DNA of 24,440 bases from Acidobacteriota bacterium (GCA_963169175.1 CAUJFK010000340.1:1-24440); one strand, 5' to 3'; shown: positions 1-8,690, counted from the first letter of the stretch. Numbers and translations: made by a program. The notes: a model not told the origin generated them from the letters alone.

Positions 1-1421
1 TGCTCGGCTATCTTGGCCTCATCAGGCTTAGACTTTTTCACGGACGTACCGCGATCCGCGGCGCGGTCAGACCGCGGAGCTTCGCCCGTGCGCGGAACAT
101 ATGTCATTACAAGGCGGTTCGGCCCCAGATACTCGTTCGCAACCCGCGATACATCCGCCGCGGTAACCTTTCGGTAACGGTCCAGGTCCGGCTGGAAGTA
201 ATCCGGCTTGCCAATAAAACCGGCATAGCTGGTCAACTGGCCCGCTTTGCCAAGAGTTGTCTGCAGGCTATAGATGCTTTGAGATTCGATCGAGTTCAGC
301 GCCCGCGACATCTCTTCCGCCGTTGGTGATTCCTTCTTGATCCGGTCGATCTCAAGATTGACCTCCTTTTCTATAACGTCAAGGTCCTTTCCCGGCCGCG
401 CCGTCGCGGTTATCTGGAATGTTCCGCCGGCCTCATTGGCCCCATTGCCGCCAAATATCTGCGAGACAAGTTCCTTGCCGTACAAGAGGTTACTTTGCAG
501 CCGTGAGGTCCTGCCCGACGAGAGGATAAAGCCCAGCATGTCCAGTGCGGGTTCGTCCGCCGCATAAGCCGGAACACTGTGCCAAACCATGTATCGGCGC
601 TGAAGAGGGACGGTATCTTCAACCGTAGTTCGGATCTCCTTATCCAGCTTTGGCTCCTTCGGGTTCGGCCGCACGATATCAGAACCCTTGCTGATCGGGC
701 CAAAATACTTTTCGACCCAGCCGCGGGCTTCTTTCTCGTCGAAATCACCGGAAAGGACAAGATACGCGTTGTTCGGAACGTAGTATTGACGGAAGAACGA
801 TTTTACATCCTCCATGGACGCCGCCTGCAGATCTTCGAGCGATCCGATGGTCGTCCAATGATATGGATGGCCCGCCGGATACATTATCTCGGTGATCTTT
901 TCGAACGCGGTCCCGTAGGGCTGGTTATCGACGCGCTGGCGGCGTTCGTTTTTTACAACGTCCCGCTGGTTATCGAGCTTTTCCTGCGTCATTGCGTCAA
1001 GAAGCCCGCCCATGCGGTCAGCCTCGAGCATTACGGCCAATTCAAGAAAGTTTGACGGGACTGTTTCGAAATACCATGTCCTATCGACGTTCGTCGTTCC
1101 GTTGATCGTCGCACCGGCTTCCTGGAGCGGTGTGAAATAATCGGCATCATAATTCTTCGAACCCTGGAACATCATATGCTCGAAAAGGTGAGCAAATCCG
1201 GTCCGGCCCGGAACTTCGTTCTTTGATCCGACGTGATACCACACGCCGACCGACACGATCGGCGTCGACTTATCCTGGTGCAGGATCACCCGCAGGCCGT
1301 TCTTCAGGTTGTATTCCTTCACGCTCAGCGGCGGAAGCTTTTCAAAACTTTGGGCTGGAACGCTCATCGACACAAATACGAATGCGATAAACAATCCGGC
1401 AAAGATCTCCTTGATTCGCAT
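1..1421 (-). CDS. M16 family zinc peptidase (insulinase/pitrilysin-like), secreted, partial at the left edge
   Basis: This is a metalloprotease of the M16 family, expected to degrade peptides outside the cytoplasm. The 473 codons in the window start at the ATG whose complement is 1419-1421. An AAGGAG ribosome site lies 6 nt upstream. The N-terminus is a signal peptide (about residues 1-23, hydrophobic core then a VPAQS-type cleavage region). The inverted zinc motif HLFEH is at residues 78-82, and the third ligand is Glu159 in VVKNERRQRV, giving the family spacing HxxEH-X76-E. A tyrosine/glycine-containing M16_C-like half follows (about 210-440). The reading frame is still open at base 1, ending in a Lys/Pro-rich stretch. 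It may stop soon after as a single-unit M16 of about 490 residues or continue into a second unit of a 900-residue form. Family is certain from motif and spacing; substrate is unknown. Confidence 0.95.
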   Translation of the reverse strand, partial: MRIKEIFAGLFIAFVFVSMSVPAQSFEKLPPLSVKEYNLKNGLRVILHQDKSTPIVSVGVWYHVGSKNEVPGRTGFAHLFEHMMFQGSKNYDADYFTPLQEAGATINGTTNVDRTWYFETVPSNFLELAVMLEADRMGGLLDAMTQEKLDNQRDVVKNERRQRVDNQPYGTAFEKITEIMYPAGHPYHWTTIGSLEDLQAASMEDVKSFFRQYYVPNNAYLVLSGDFDEKEARGWVEKYFGPISKGSDIVRPNPKEPKLDKEIRTTVEDTVPLQRRYMVWHSVPAYAADEPALDMLGFILSSGRTSRLQSNLLYGKELVSQIFGGNGANEAGGTFQITATARPGKDLDVIEKEVNLEIDRIKKESPTAEEMSRALNSIESQSIYSLQTTLGKAGQLTSYAGFIGKPDYFQPDLDRYRKVTAADVSRVANEYLGPNRLVMTYVPRTGEAPRSDRAADRGTSVKKSKPDEAKIAE

Positions 1422-1425
1422 GGCA

Positions 1426-1433
1426 AGCTCCTT
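1426..1433 (-). promoter_or_regulatory. ribosome binding site of the M16 peptidase
   Basis: On the minus strand the sequence TAAGGAGC precedes the ATG at 1421 with a spacing of about 6 nt. It fixes the start codon and so places the signal peptide at the N-terminus. Confidence 0.6.
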
Positions 1434-1530
1434 AAATTAGTATGTTATGCACTGATACACCGCCAACACATCCAACCCGAAGATCGAAGCATTAGCAGCC
1501 ATGAATGTGTGACCTGATTATACTACGGCT

Positions 1531-2370
1531 TTAGGTTTGATTCAGTTTCACCGGAGCTATTGCGGCAACTTTTTCCTGCTTTGATATGACAACGCCGCCC
1601 GGCTTTTCGACCGTAATGGCGAACGCCTGCGGATTGCGGGCCCGGATCTTTGCGTCGATCGGGATAATTACGTCGCCGTCCGTAGTTATGTCGAAAACGC
1701 CGCCATCGACGGGTGTTTTGGGCCCCTGGCCTTCTTCAACTATCCACAATTGATAGGTTTGCTTGTCCGGATCGTTCTTCGGCAGCCCGCGAAGCCTTAT
1801 GTAGCCCGCCTGTTTCGCGTCGCTCCAGACAACGTCGCCCGAAACATTGACGTTTTCCATCTTTCCCGGTCCCCACTCCGCCTTGACCATCTGCGGTGAA
1901 GATTCCATGAACCGCTGCCTCTCCTGGGCCGGCGTCAGCCGTTCTTCAGGGGACGGCGTTGGCGTCGGTTGGCCCGCAAGCTGCGAACCACCGCGCGGAA
2001 TAAACAATGAGACCGTGAGGGCGACACACGCCGCCGCTGCGACCGCCCAGCCCATCCAATCGAACCACGAACGCCCTCTGCCGCCGCCAAGAACTATCTG
2101 TGGCTGCGGTACGGCCGCTACATCATTTGCCGGGTCGGCGCCAAAGTGATCGTCGGCATCACGCAGCAGCTTTGACGTCAGCGATGCCGGCATTTCGGTC
2201 GCGCTGTCAAGATCGACCAGCCCGAGGGCAGCTATTGTCTTTTCTATGGACTCCGCATCGCGCTGATCGTAGCCGAGGTGATCGAGTTCCCTCGCCTCTT
2301 CATCATTCAGGCCGTAAACGAATTTATCGTACAGGAGGTCAAGCACTTTTTCTTTTTCTTCGCCTGTCAT
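1531..2370 (-). CDS. anti-sigma factor, RskA (anti-sigma-K) family
   Basis: This 279-aa membrane protein is the likely inhibitor of the sigma factor encoded just upstream. Residues 1-60 form a cytoplasmic acidic helical region of the anti-sigma type, with a motif like LYDKFVYGLNDEEARELDHL but without the HxxxCxxC zinc motif. One membrane span lies at about 103-125. A Pro/Thr-rich linker at about 130-145 is followed by an extracytoplasmic RskA C-terminal domain (about 165-275) with the family phrases GYIRLRGLPKNDPDKQTYQLW and FAITVEKPGG. The start codon overlaps the end of the sigma gene by 4 nt (ATGA), so translation is probably coupled. By family, release of sigma would involve regulated proteolysis of this protein; the inducing signal cannot be read from the sequence. 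Confidence 0.9.
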   Translation of the reverse strand: MTGEEKEKVLDLLYDKFVYGLNDEEARELDHLGYDQRDAESIEKTIAALGLVDLDSATEMPASLTSKLLRDADDHFGADPANDVAAVPQPQIVLGGGRGRSWFDWMGWAVAAAACVALTVSLFIPRGGSQLAGQPTPTPSPEERLTPAQERQRFMESSPQMVKAEWGPGKMENVNVSGDVVWSDAKQAGYIRLRGLPKNDPDKQTYQLWIVEEGQGPKTPVDGGVFDITTDGDVIIPIDAKIRARNPQAFAITVEKPGGVVISKQEKVAAIAPVKLNQT

Positions 2371-3008
2371 GCGTGCACCTCCTTTCCAGTATCCAAATTT
2401 CCTAATCCTAAAAATTCACGCGCCTGCAAAATACCTCGGCGAGCGTGCGTCTTGACCGTACCCAAAGGCATTCCTGTCTGGTCCGCTATCTCCTGATGCG
2501 AAAGCCCCTGGACAATGGATAGCTGCAGTACCTGACGCTGTTCGGGCCGCAGCGCGCTCAATGCTTTGACCGCATCGTTAGCTTCGAGCGATGTCTGCAT
2601 TTTCCTGTCTGCACGGTCCATTGGTTCATTTACAACGTCATCGAGAGCATCGGCGGAAATGCGGCGTGACGAAAAACGGATCCGATCGATCAGCCGCCGC
2701 CGGGCGATCATGGCGACAAAAGTAGTTTCCGAAGCCTGCGTCGCATCAAACTTGGCGGCGTTCTTCCAGACATCGAGAAATATTTCCTGCACCGCGTCCT
2801 CGGCATCATCCGAGTTCCGAAGCATCCGACGCGCGAGCGACCAAACGAGGCCGCCGTATTTTTTCAAACACGCCTCGACCGCTGACCTGTCGCCGGCAGC
2901 TATTTTGTTAAGGATGCTTTGCTCCACTATCTTTCGATCGGCCGTTCCGAAAAAAAAGCTGCCGTACCTCCCATTGTCCGCGCCGCAGGGCCAGATGTCG
3001 GCGTCCAT
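2367..3008 (-). CDS. ECF-type RNA polymerase sigma factor (SigK-like)
   Basis: This extracytoplasmic-function sigma factor directs RNA polymerase to a small regulon. Region 2 is visible as ARRMLRNSDDAEDAVQEIFL and DVWKNAAKFD. Region 4 is visible as LRPEQRQVLQLSIVQGLSHQ, then EIADQTGMPLGTVKTHARRG, a helix-turn-helix for the -35 element. The start is uncertain. The ATG at 3008 gives 213 aa. A GTG at 2927 gives 186 aa and starts VEQSILNKIAAGD, which lines up better with typical ECF N-termini. A GTG at 3041 also exists. Its last 4 nt overlap the RskA-type gene, the usual layout of a sigma/anti-sigma pair. Such operons commonly autoregulate, which is not shown here. Confidence 0.9.
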   Translation of the reverse strand: MDADIWPCGADNGRYGSFFFGTADRKIVEQSILNKIAAGDRSAVEACLKKYGGLVWSLARRMLRNSDDAEDAVQEIFLDVWKNAAKFDATQASETTFVAMIARRRLIDRIRFSSRRISADALDDVVNEPMDRADRKMQTSLEANDAVKALSALRPEQRQVLQLSIVQGLSHQEIADQTGMPLGTVKTHARRGILQAREFLGLGNLDTGKEVHA

Positions 3009-3191
3009 TGGCCTGCCGATAAACAATTCGCGGAGAATCACATTTTGGTTTCACCCGTTGGCCGGATAACCACGACTAATATTAAAACTTCGCGCGACAG
3101 TTTACGGGCAGACGTCCGGAATTTCAACTTGGGGATATCAGGAAAAATGGGGAAGTGCCCGAAGATTGTGGCTCTTGACGCAAATTTTCGT

Positions 3192-3281
3192 CTTCGCGTT
3201 TCTCTGCGGCCTCTGCGGCTCTGCGGGAAACCCCGGCTTTATCTCACGCAAAGCTCGCGAAGCACGCAAAGAGACGCAAAG
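3192..3281. repeat. imperfect hairpin of short repeated phrases (CTCTGCG type)
   Basis: The gap between the sigma gene and the VKOR gene (about 3009-3314) has no convincing ORF. It holds a left arm at 3192-3230 made of repeated TCTGCG-like words, and a right arm at 3242-3281 made of CGCAAAG-like words, which is roughly the reverse complement of the left arm. The arms align over about 39 nt with scattered mismatches and one gap. Similar constructions occur at 10027-10161, 18846-18926 and 22080-22174. Confidence 0.7.
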
Positions 3282-3314
3282 TAAAATACCGAACACAACA
3301 AGATCACGACACTA

Positions 3315-3782
3315 TCAGAAATGAAATGAAGGACTAACCACCCGCCGCCAGAATTTGGAAAGCATCGCTATCCCGAACAGGACGAACGTAGTCAGGGCTG
3401 AAATAAGGCAGAATTGACAGAAGGCGCCGATGACGAAACCTTGCAGATAAAGCAGCCAGAGCGTAAAGGCCGCCATTCCTATCGATAAAACGCCAAAGAG
3501 CATCCAAGCCGCACGGTTGCCGAATGCCGCCAGCAGGGCAAGCGAGAAAGCCGCAAAATATGCGGCGGCGCCGAATGCCGCTGTCGGCACTCCGGCCATG
3601 TCGGCATAAGCGCTGGTCAGCACCGTCTCGCAGCCTGAAATTATGCTGCACGGAACTGGTGCGGCCGTAAGGTGCTGTACCGTTAGGTAAACCGAATCAG
3701 CAAGCCCAATGAGCGCCACCATCACAGCAATGATGGGCAGCTTTGAGGCTGGGCTTGCTTGTTCCGCCAGTTCGTCGTCCAT
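3315..3782 (-). CDS. vitamin K epoxide reductase (VKOR) family membrane protein
   Basis: Bacterial VKOR proteins re-oxidise a DsbA-like partner and pass the electrons to quinone in the inner membrane. The 155-aa protein has membrane spans at about 14-36, 64-87, 92-112 and 115-141. The four key cysteines are present: Cys45 and Cys51 in the periplasmic loop (CSIISGCETV) and the redox-active CQFC pair, Cys122 and Cys125. The start codon overlaps the stop of the upstream DsbA-like gene by one base (TAATG), so the pair is coupled and almost certainly a working oxidase/oxidant unit. The protein lacks the fused thioredoxin domain found in many other bacterial VKORs, because the partner is a separate gene here. 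Confidence 0.93.
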   Translation of the reverse strand: MDDELAEQASPASKLPIIAVMVALIGLADSVYLTVQHLTAAPVPCSIISGCETVLTSAYADMAGVPTAAFGAAAYFAAFSLALLAAFGNRAAWMLFGVLSIGMAAFTLWLLYLQGFVIGAFCQFCLISALTTFVLFGIAMLSKFWRRVVSPSFHF

Positions 3783-4567
3783 TATTTTGCGGCGTTTGAA
3801 TTTGCGGCCGAGTTTGACGCAGGAGCGCTATTTGCCGCCGGCTGTGTCTTGATCGCGTTCTGTATCTCGGCGTCGATCACCTGTCTAAGATTGGCCACGT
3901 TGATCGCGTCCATCGGGATATTTTTCCCGTTCACGAACAAAGTAGGCGTCGAATCAACGCCCAGGCCGCGGCCGCGCTGGATGTCCTCGTCAACCCGCTT
4001 TTTTGCGGCGGAACCCGCCATATCGGCCTTGAACTTCTCAACATCAAGCCCAGCGTCGCGAACATAACCTTCCCATATCTGGCGGTAATTCGGATTTGCC
4101 GACCACGCCTGCTGGTTTTCGTACAATTTATTCTGAAAATCCCAGAATTTCGTCGAGTCCTGCATCCGCACGGCCTCAGAAGCCACGGCGGCCTCATATG
4201 CCTTGTCATGCTGCGGTATTGCCAGCGGGAAATTGCGGAAGATGAACCTGATCCTGTTGCCGTAGGTTGACTGGATCTCTTTCATCGTCGGATGGACCGC
4301 CGAGCAGGCCGGACACTGAAAATCGGCAAATTCTTCGACCGTGACCGACGCGGTCGGCGAGCCGAGCATATTCGGCGGGTTCGCGCCGAGCGGTGCGGCG
4401 GCCGAATTTACTGTGCGGTTGGAATTCTTATTACCAGCCGCAGTATTACGGTTCGCCGGTGTCTGCGATGAGTTATAGAGGAAATATGCTCCGGCGACCG
4501 CCGCTATGAGAACGACACCGATGATGATCATCGGCAGTCCGCTGCCTTTTTGTGGTTCGTTTTTCAT
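3782..4567 (-). CDS. membrane-anchored DsbA-like thiol:disulfide oxidoreductase
   Basis: The 261-aa protein has one N-terminal membrane span (about 11-31), an Asn/Ala-rich linker to about residue 65, and a thioredoxin-4/DsbA-like domain (about 70-235). The active site is CPAC at residues 85-88 in ADFQCPACSA. The cis-proline loop is GVDSTPTLFVNG. A low-complexity Ala/Asn tail ends the protein. By family it inserts disulfides into exported proteins and is recharged by the VKOR protein encoded next to it. It starts 35 nt after the dxs stop and overlaps the VKOR gene by 1 nt. A role limited to thioredoxin-like transport or reductase work is possible, but the VKOR neighbour favours an oxidase. Confidence 0.92.
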   Translation of the reverse strand: MKNEPQKGSGLPMIIIGVVLIAAVAGAYFLYNSSQTPANRNTAAGNKNSNRTVNSAAAPLGANPPNMLGSPTASVTVEEFADFQCPACSAVHPTMKEIQSTYGNRIRFIFRNFPLAIPQHDKAYEAAVASEAVRMQDSTKFWDFQNKLYENQQAWSANPNYRQIWEGYVRDAGLDVEKFKADMAGSAAKKRVDEDIQRGRGLGVDSTPTLFVNGKNIPMDAINVANLRQVIDAEIQNAIKTQPAANSAPASNSAANSNAAK

Positions 4568-4602
4568 TTATCTATTTAAGTCTCAGGTTGAATTGATCTT
4601 TG

Positions 4603-6531
4603 CTATCTGACCACCCTAAAACGTTTATTATCCGGTTTTTTCCCGCTTACGGCATCAAGCCCTCGCCTGACGGCATCACTGATCCCCACAGCATCCAGGC
4701 CGTAGCCGGCAAGAAGCTCTTTGACATCGCCGTGAGGAACTATCTCATCCGGCACGCCTAGCCTGATCACGGTCGTGTTGTCGAGAAGCTGGTGTTCTTC
4801 CAGCAGTTCCATCACCGCCGAGCCGAAACCACCGGCCAGATAAGCTTCTTCCACCGTTACAATAACATGGTGCTCACGGGCGAGCTTCGTGATCAGGCCC
4901 TCGTCAAGCGGTTTGACGAAGCGGGCATTGACCACGGTTGCCTGTACGCCTGATGAAGCAAGTAGCTCAGCCGCGTCTGATGCGGCATTCACCATTGTTC
5001 CATAGGCAATGATCGCGGCATCCGTTCCATTGCGAACTATCTCGCCTTTCCCGATCTCGATCGTTTTCGGTGCCTCGCTGATGTCTGCTCCGATGCCGTT
5101 TCCGCGTGGATACCGAAGTGCCGCTGGGCCGGGATGTTCAATTGCGGTCAGCAGCATGTCACGCATTTCTGCCTCATCTTTCGGAGCCATCAGCACAATA
5201 TTCGGATACCCGCGAAGGTAGGTAATGTCCAAAAGCCCGTGGTGCGTCGGCCCATCGGCGCCGACAATGCCGGCCCGGTCCATTGCAAACGTAACGTCAA
5301 GGTCCTGCAGGCATACGTCGTGTATCACCTGATCGAACCCTCGCTGAAGAAACGTCGAATAGATAGCCGCAACAGGTTTGAGCCCTTCGCATGCCATGCC
5401 AGCACAAAATGTGACGGCATGCTGCTCGGCGATCCCAACGTCAAAGGCGCGCTGCGGAAATTTCTCGAGTACCTTATCTATTCCCGTTCCGTCCGGCATT
5501 GCCGCAGTCAGGCCGACGATCCTTTCATCCGCGGCCATAAGCTGGCACATCGTTTCGCCAAAGACCGTTGTGTATGTTGGCGGCGCCGGTTTGCTGGATT
5601 TATAGGGCAGGCCCGTTTTTGGATCAAAAGGCCCCGTTGCGTGATACGCGTAATAATTCTTTTCCGGATTTGGGAACCCATGGCCTTTCGTCGTCAGGGC
5701 GTGAACGATCACGGGCCCGTCATCGACCTTTTTTGCCGCTTCGAGCGCCGCGACAAGCATCGGGACATTGTGCCCATCGACATAGCCGATATATTTGAAC
5801 CCGAGCTCGTTGACCAGTGCTCCGGGCAGTACCGCCGCGGCGATCGCGTCCTTGAACGATTTTGCGGCACGCCGGAGCGAACCGCCAATGCCGGGAACGC
5901 TTTGCAGCGCGTCCCCGATCTCTTCTTTCAGGTGCTGATAGCTCTGCGCCTCTTTTATACGGTTCAGATAGCGGCTCAAGGCACCAACGGCGGGTGCGAT
6001 CGACATTTCATTATCGTTCAGCAAAACGATAAGCCGCGATTTCAGATGCCCGGCCTGGTTGACGGCCTCCATCGCCATGCCGCCCGCCAGCGAAGAATCG
6101 CCGATCAACGCACAGACGTGAAAATCTTCTTTCTTGAGGTCGCGGGCAACCGCCATACCCAAGGCGGCGGATAAGGAAGTAGAAGCGTGCCCGGCACCGA
6201 AAGTATCGTATTCCGATTCATCCCGGCGCAGGAAACCGCTCAAACCGCCGGGCTGCTTAATTGTGCGAAGCTCCTCACGGCGGCCGGTCAGTATCTTGTG
6301 CGCATATGCCTGATGCCCCACGTCCCAAACGAGCCGGTCGCTCGGCGTGTCGAATACATAGTGCATCGCCACCGCCAGTTCAACGGCCCCAAGGCTGGCA
6401 CCCGTATGCCCGCCGATACGGGCGCACGTCTCGATAATATAGGCCCTGATCTCATCGGCCACTTCCTGCAGGTCTTCGACCTTCAGCCGGCGCAAGTCTG
6501 CCGGTGAATTTATCTCGGAAATAAATCTCAT
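4603..6531 (-). CDS. dxs: 1-deoxy-D-xylulose-5-phosphate synthase
   Basis: Dxs condenses pyruvate and glyceraldehyde 3-phosphate to DXP with thiamine diphosphate, the entry step of the MEP isoprenoid pathway; it acts in the cytoplasm. Visible family marks are GGHTGASLGAVEL near the N-terminus, the ThDP/Mg motif GDSSLAGGMAMEA followed by LLNDNEMS, the transketolase motif FAMDRAGIVGADGPTHHG, and the C-terminal domain ending in YGLDAVGI. The ATG at 6531 gives 642 aa, within the family range. An in-frame TTG at 6555 would add 8 residues but has no ribosome site. Next downstream on the same strand are the DsbA-like and VKOR genes, 35 nt away. An association through quinone supply is possible, but simple co-transcription is all that is seen. 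Confidence 0.97.
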   Translation of the reverse strand: MRFISEINSPADLRRLKVEDLQEVADEIRAYIIETCARIGGHTGASLGAVELAVAMHYVFDTPSDRLVWDVGHQAYAHKILTGRREELRTIKQPGGLSGFLRRDESEYDTFGAGHASTSLSAALGMAVARDLKKEDFHVCALIGDSSLAGGMAMEAVNQAGHLKSRLIVLLNDNEMSIAPAVGALSRYLNRIKEAQSYQHLKEEIGDALQSVPGIGGSLRRAAKSFKDAIAAAVLPGALVNELGFKYIGYVDGHNVPMLVAALEAAKKVDDGPVIVHALTTKGHGFPNPEKNYYAYHATGPFDPKTGLPYKSSKPAPPTYTTVFGETMCQLMAADERIVGLTAAMPDGTGIDKVLEKFPQRAFDVGIAEQHAVTFCAGMACEGLKPVAAIYSTFLQRGFDQVIHDVCLQDLDVTFAMDRAGIVGADGPTHHGLLDITYLRGYPNIVLMAPKDEAEMRDMLLTAIEHPGPAALRYPRGNGIGADISEAPKTIEIGKGEIVRNGTDAAIIAYGTMVNAASDAAELLASSGVQATVVNARFVKPLDEGLITKLAREHHVIVTVEEAYLAGGFGSAVMELLEEHQLLDNTTVIRLGVPDEIVPHGDVKELLAGYGLDAVGISDAVRRGLDAVSGKKPDNKRFRVVR

Positions 6532-6754
6532 TCGTTCAATTATCCCCTTGTTCAAAACCCAAAGTGCGTATTTTAGCCCGAAGGCGGCAAAAAGGTAAAC
6601 CTCCCGACTGTCCTTAAATGGTAAACCAATTTGTCCAATTTTACATTTCTTTACAGTAAACGCCGATATTTCCTAAGACCAACGGTGTATTCCCGACGTC
6701 CAAGTATACGAAAGCTAACGCTTCCATAGTTCAAATAATTTGAGAGGTTGAAAG

Positions 6755-7318
6755 ATGTCATTAAAATATAAGTTTATCTCCGCAGCAGCATCGCTGCTTG
6801 TTGTCGCCTCAGCGGCGATAGTCACCTCGGCACAGGACCAGACGCCTGTCGTCAAGGACGGCTCGCCAAAGGCTGAAAAGATCGAACGCAAGGGATTTGG
6901 CCGTCACGGCGGATTTGGCAAAGGAATGCGCGACGGGAAAGGGTTTAAGGGTATGCGCGGCCTGATGGGCATCGAGCTTACCGAGGCCCAGAAAGCCCAG
7001 ATCAAGCAGATCCACGAGGCAAACCGCCCGGATCAGGCATCGCTTGACGAGTTAAAGGCAATTCATGAGGCCCGCCGTGCCGGGACGCTGACCGAGGACC
7101 AAAAGGCCAAGGTTAAGGCGATCCGCGACCAACGGCGTGCCCAGGCGGAATCGGTCCATCAGCAGGTCCTCGCGATCCTTACGCCCGAACAGCTCCAGCA
7201 GATCGAAACCCGCAAGGCCGAAATGAAAAAGCGGATGGAAGAAGGCCGCAAGCTTCGCCAGCAACGGCGTCAACAGGTCCCGCCGCCCGCGGCGACCGAT
7301 AAACCCGCTGGGAACTGA
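6755..7318 (+). CDS. Spy/CpxP-like periplasmic protein (LTxxQ family)
   Basis: The 187-aa protein begins with a clear signal peptide (hydrophobic residues about 7-24, cleavage near TSAQD). A basic Gly/Phe-rich stretch follows (about 45-65), then helices carrying the LTxxQ-type motifs LTEAQKAQIKQI, LTEDQKAKVKAI and LTPEQLQQIETR. The C-terminal tail is Arg/Gln/Pro-rich. Spy/CpxP proteins are periplasmic chaperones or stress sensors; which one this is cannot be told. A ribosome site GAGAGG lies just before the ATG (about 7 nt). It is the first + strand gene after a 220-nt divergent region shared with dxs. Confidence 0.85.
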   Translation: MSLKYKFISAAASLLVVASAAIVTSAQDQTPVVKDGSPKAEKIERKGFGRHGGFGKGMRDGKGFKGMRGLMGIELTEAQKAQIKQIHEANRPDQASLDELKAIHEARRAGTLTEDQKAKVKAIRDQRRAQAESVHQQVLAILTPEQLQQIETRKAEMKKRMEEGRKLRQQRRQQVPPPAATDKPAGN

Positions 7319-7345
7319 AGGACGTTTAGTGTTCAGTCCACTTCC

Positions 7346-7399
7346 GAAGCCCGCACGCGAGCAGGGTGTGATATCACGCCCTACTATCGTGCGGGCTTC
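7346..7399. repeat. near-perfect palindrome, copy 1 of the GAAGCCCGCACG family
   Basis: The outer arms GAAGCCCGCACG (7346-7357) and CGTGCGGGCTTC (7388-7399) pair perfectly over 12 bp. The centre is a second palindrome, GGGTGTGATATCACGCCC. It sits 27 nt after the stop of the Spy-like gene. There is no T-run, so it is not a standard terminator. Related copies are at 9900-9971 and, as a half, 10076-10101. Confidence 0.8.
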
Positions 7400-7420
7400 C
7401 GCATCCATGGGACGACGTAC

Positions 7421-7499
7421 GCAAAAAATGGGGCGAGGATCGAACATCCTCGCCCTTGAACAGGCTCTCCGCGCCGGAAAAAGTGGGATTTCCCGGCGC
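7421..7499. other. two strong hairpins upstream of the LuxR-type gene
   Basis: The 313-nt gap 7319-7631 holds, after the palindrome at 7346-7399, a perfect 10-bp hairpin (GGGCGAGGAT 7431-7440, loop of 5, ATCCTCGCCC 7446-7455). A second stem, GCGCCGG/CCGGCGC, lies at 7471-7477 and 7493-7499. On the minus strand the first hairpin is followed by CATTTTTTGC, so it could terminate leftward transcripts. On the plus strand it has no T-run and could be part of a structured leader of the regulator. I see no ORF here. Confidence 0.5.
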
Positions 7500-7631
7500 C
7501 CGAGCTCTGTGAGAGATCGCTTGGGGAAATTCCCTTTCGCTGTTGTATTCTACCGGGAGTGCGAATAATGTAAATACGTAATTTTACGTAGCCATCGGCA
7601 GAAACTTCAGCAGGATTTATCGTAGCTTTCA

Positions 7632-8690
7632 ATGCGTCTCTCAAACTTTGATCTTGGCATGGTTCTCAAGGCTGTCGGTATCCTGAACTCGGATATTGAG
7701 CCGGCCACGCTGCCCGCACGTACAGATCAATCCGTCAGGGCAACAGTTGCAACCGATGTTCTTTCGTTCGAAGGGTTTGGCACGGATCAGGATTATCGCG
7801 GGCCGTTGTGGTATTCGCCCGCGGGCTGCGTCCCGGTCGATCGGTTGCAGGTCATGGCGGACCACGTTTTCGAACATGCGCTTGTCGATGCAGTCCTTAC
7901 CACGCGCGTCGGCGAATGCGTTACGACCAGCGACTATCAGCCGCTTTCCGCCTTTAGGCGAACGGTGATCTACAATGAGTTTTTCAAGTATCTAAATACC
8001 GATCGGCAAATGACCGTCGGCCTGCGAATAAGCCCTTCGCTAATAATTACCGTCTCGCTGTGCCGGCTTGGCCGCGACTTTTCCGAACGCGATAGGGCCG
8101 CTTTGCAAATGCTTGTTCCGCATCTGACCGCAGCCTTCCGCAATGCCCGTTCATTCTCGCGGGCGGTGAGCGGTGCCGGCGACACGTCATCGATGACCGG
8201 TTACCTGACCGTCGATTCGACGCAGACGATCCGTGCCGCAAATCCGCAGGCTCTCTACCTGATCACGGAATTTTTCAATTCCAATGGAACGGATTGTCCG
8301 GCGGAGTTGAACGATCTCGTTCGTCCGATCACGCAGCGCGGTGACCATGACTATTGGCTGCCTGCGACAAAGCGTGAGTTTCACTCGGCCGGCGGGACCC
8401 TTTGCATCACAACCGTTTACAACTTGTCGCTTCAGACGGCAAATTTCGTGCTTGAGCTAAAAGGGCGTTCACCGGCAAAGCTCCCGATAACTGCTCGTGA
8501 AACAGAGGTGCTGGGGTGGATAGCGCGCGGGAAAACGGATTCTGAGACCGCCGAACTGCTTCACATCAGCGTCCGCACGGTCCAGAAACACGTTGAGAAT
8601 ATTTTTATGAAGCTCGGCGTAGAAACACGCACAGGCGCCATGGCGCGCTTTGTTGAGGCAAGCTCACTGCCTGTGCGGCAAGGCCTCTAA
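7632..8690 (+). CDS. LuxR-type transcriptional regulator
   Basis: This 352-aa protein has a C-terminal LuxR/FixJ helix-turn-helix from about residue 285 to 345: LTARE-type opening ITARETEVLGWIARGKTDSE, then the recognition helix in SVRTVQKHVENIF. The N-terminal 280 residues resemble the variable sensory regions of such regulators, with a GAF-like look around YNEFFKYLNTDRQMTVGLRI and the following FSERDRAALQMLVPHLTAAF. No receiver or autoinducer domain is recognisable, so the input is unknown. The start is uncertain: the ATG at 7632 has no obvious ribosome site and an ATG at 7659 is an alternative. The gene is convergent with the DUF948 gene, 22 nt between stops. Confidence 0.88.
   Translation: MRLSNFDLGMVLKAVGILNSDIEPATLPARTDQSVRATVATDVLSFEGFGTDQDYRGPLWYSPAGCVPVDRLQVMADHVFEHALVDAVLTTRVGECVTTSDYQPLSAFRRTVIYNEFFKYLNTDRQMTVGLRISPSLIITVSLCRLGRDFSERDRAALQMLVPHLTAAFRNARSFSRAVSGAGDTSSMTGYLTVDSTQTIRAANPQALYLITEFFNSNGTDCPAELNDLVRPITQRGDHDYWLPATKREFHSAGGTLCITTVYNLSLQTANFVLELKGRSPAKLPITARETEVLGWIARGKTDSETAELLHISVRTVQKHVENIFMKLGVETRTGAMARFVEASSLPVRQGL

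Noticed and set aside
579..1055. A 158-codon open frame on the plus strand
   Set aside because: It lies fully antisense to the M16 peptidase, whose motifs (HLFEH, Glu159) and ribosome site are clear.
2919..3284. A 121-codon open frame on the plus strand between the sigma and VKOR genes
   Set aside because: It overlaps the sigma gene's N-terminal region and continues through the low-complexity hairpin repeat; nothing protein-like is seen.
5134..6174. A 346-codon open frame on the plus strand
   Set aside because: It is antisense to dxs, which has all family motifs. High GC with biased third positions opens long shadow frames.
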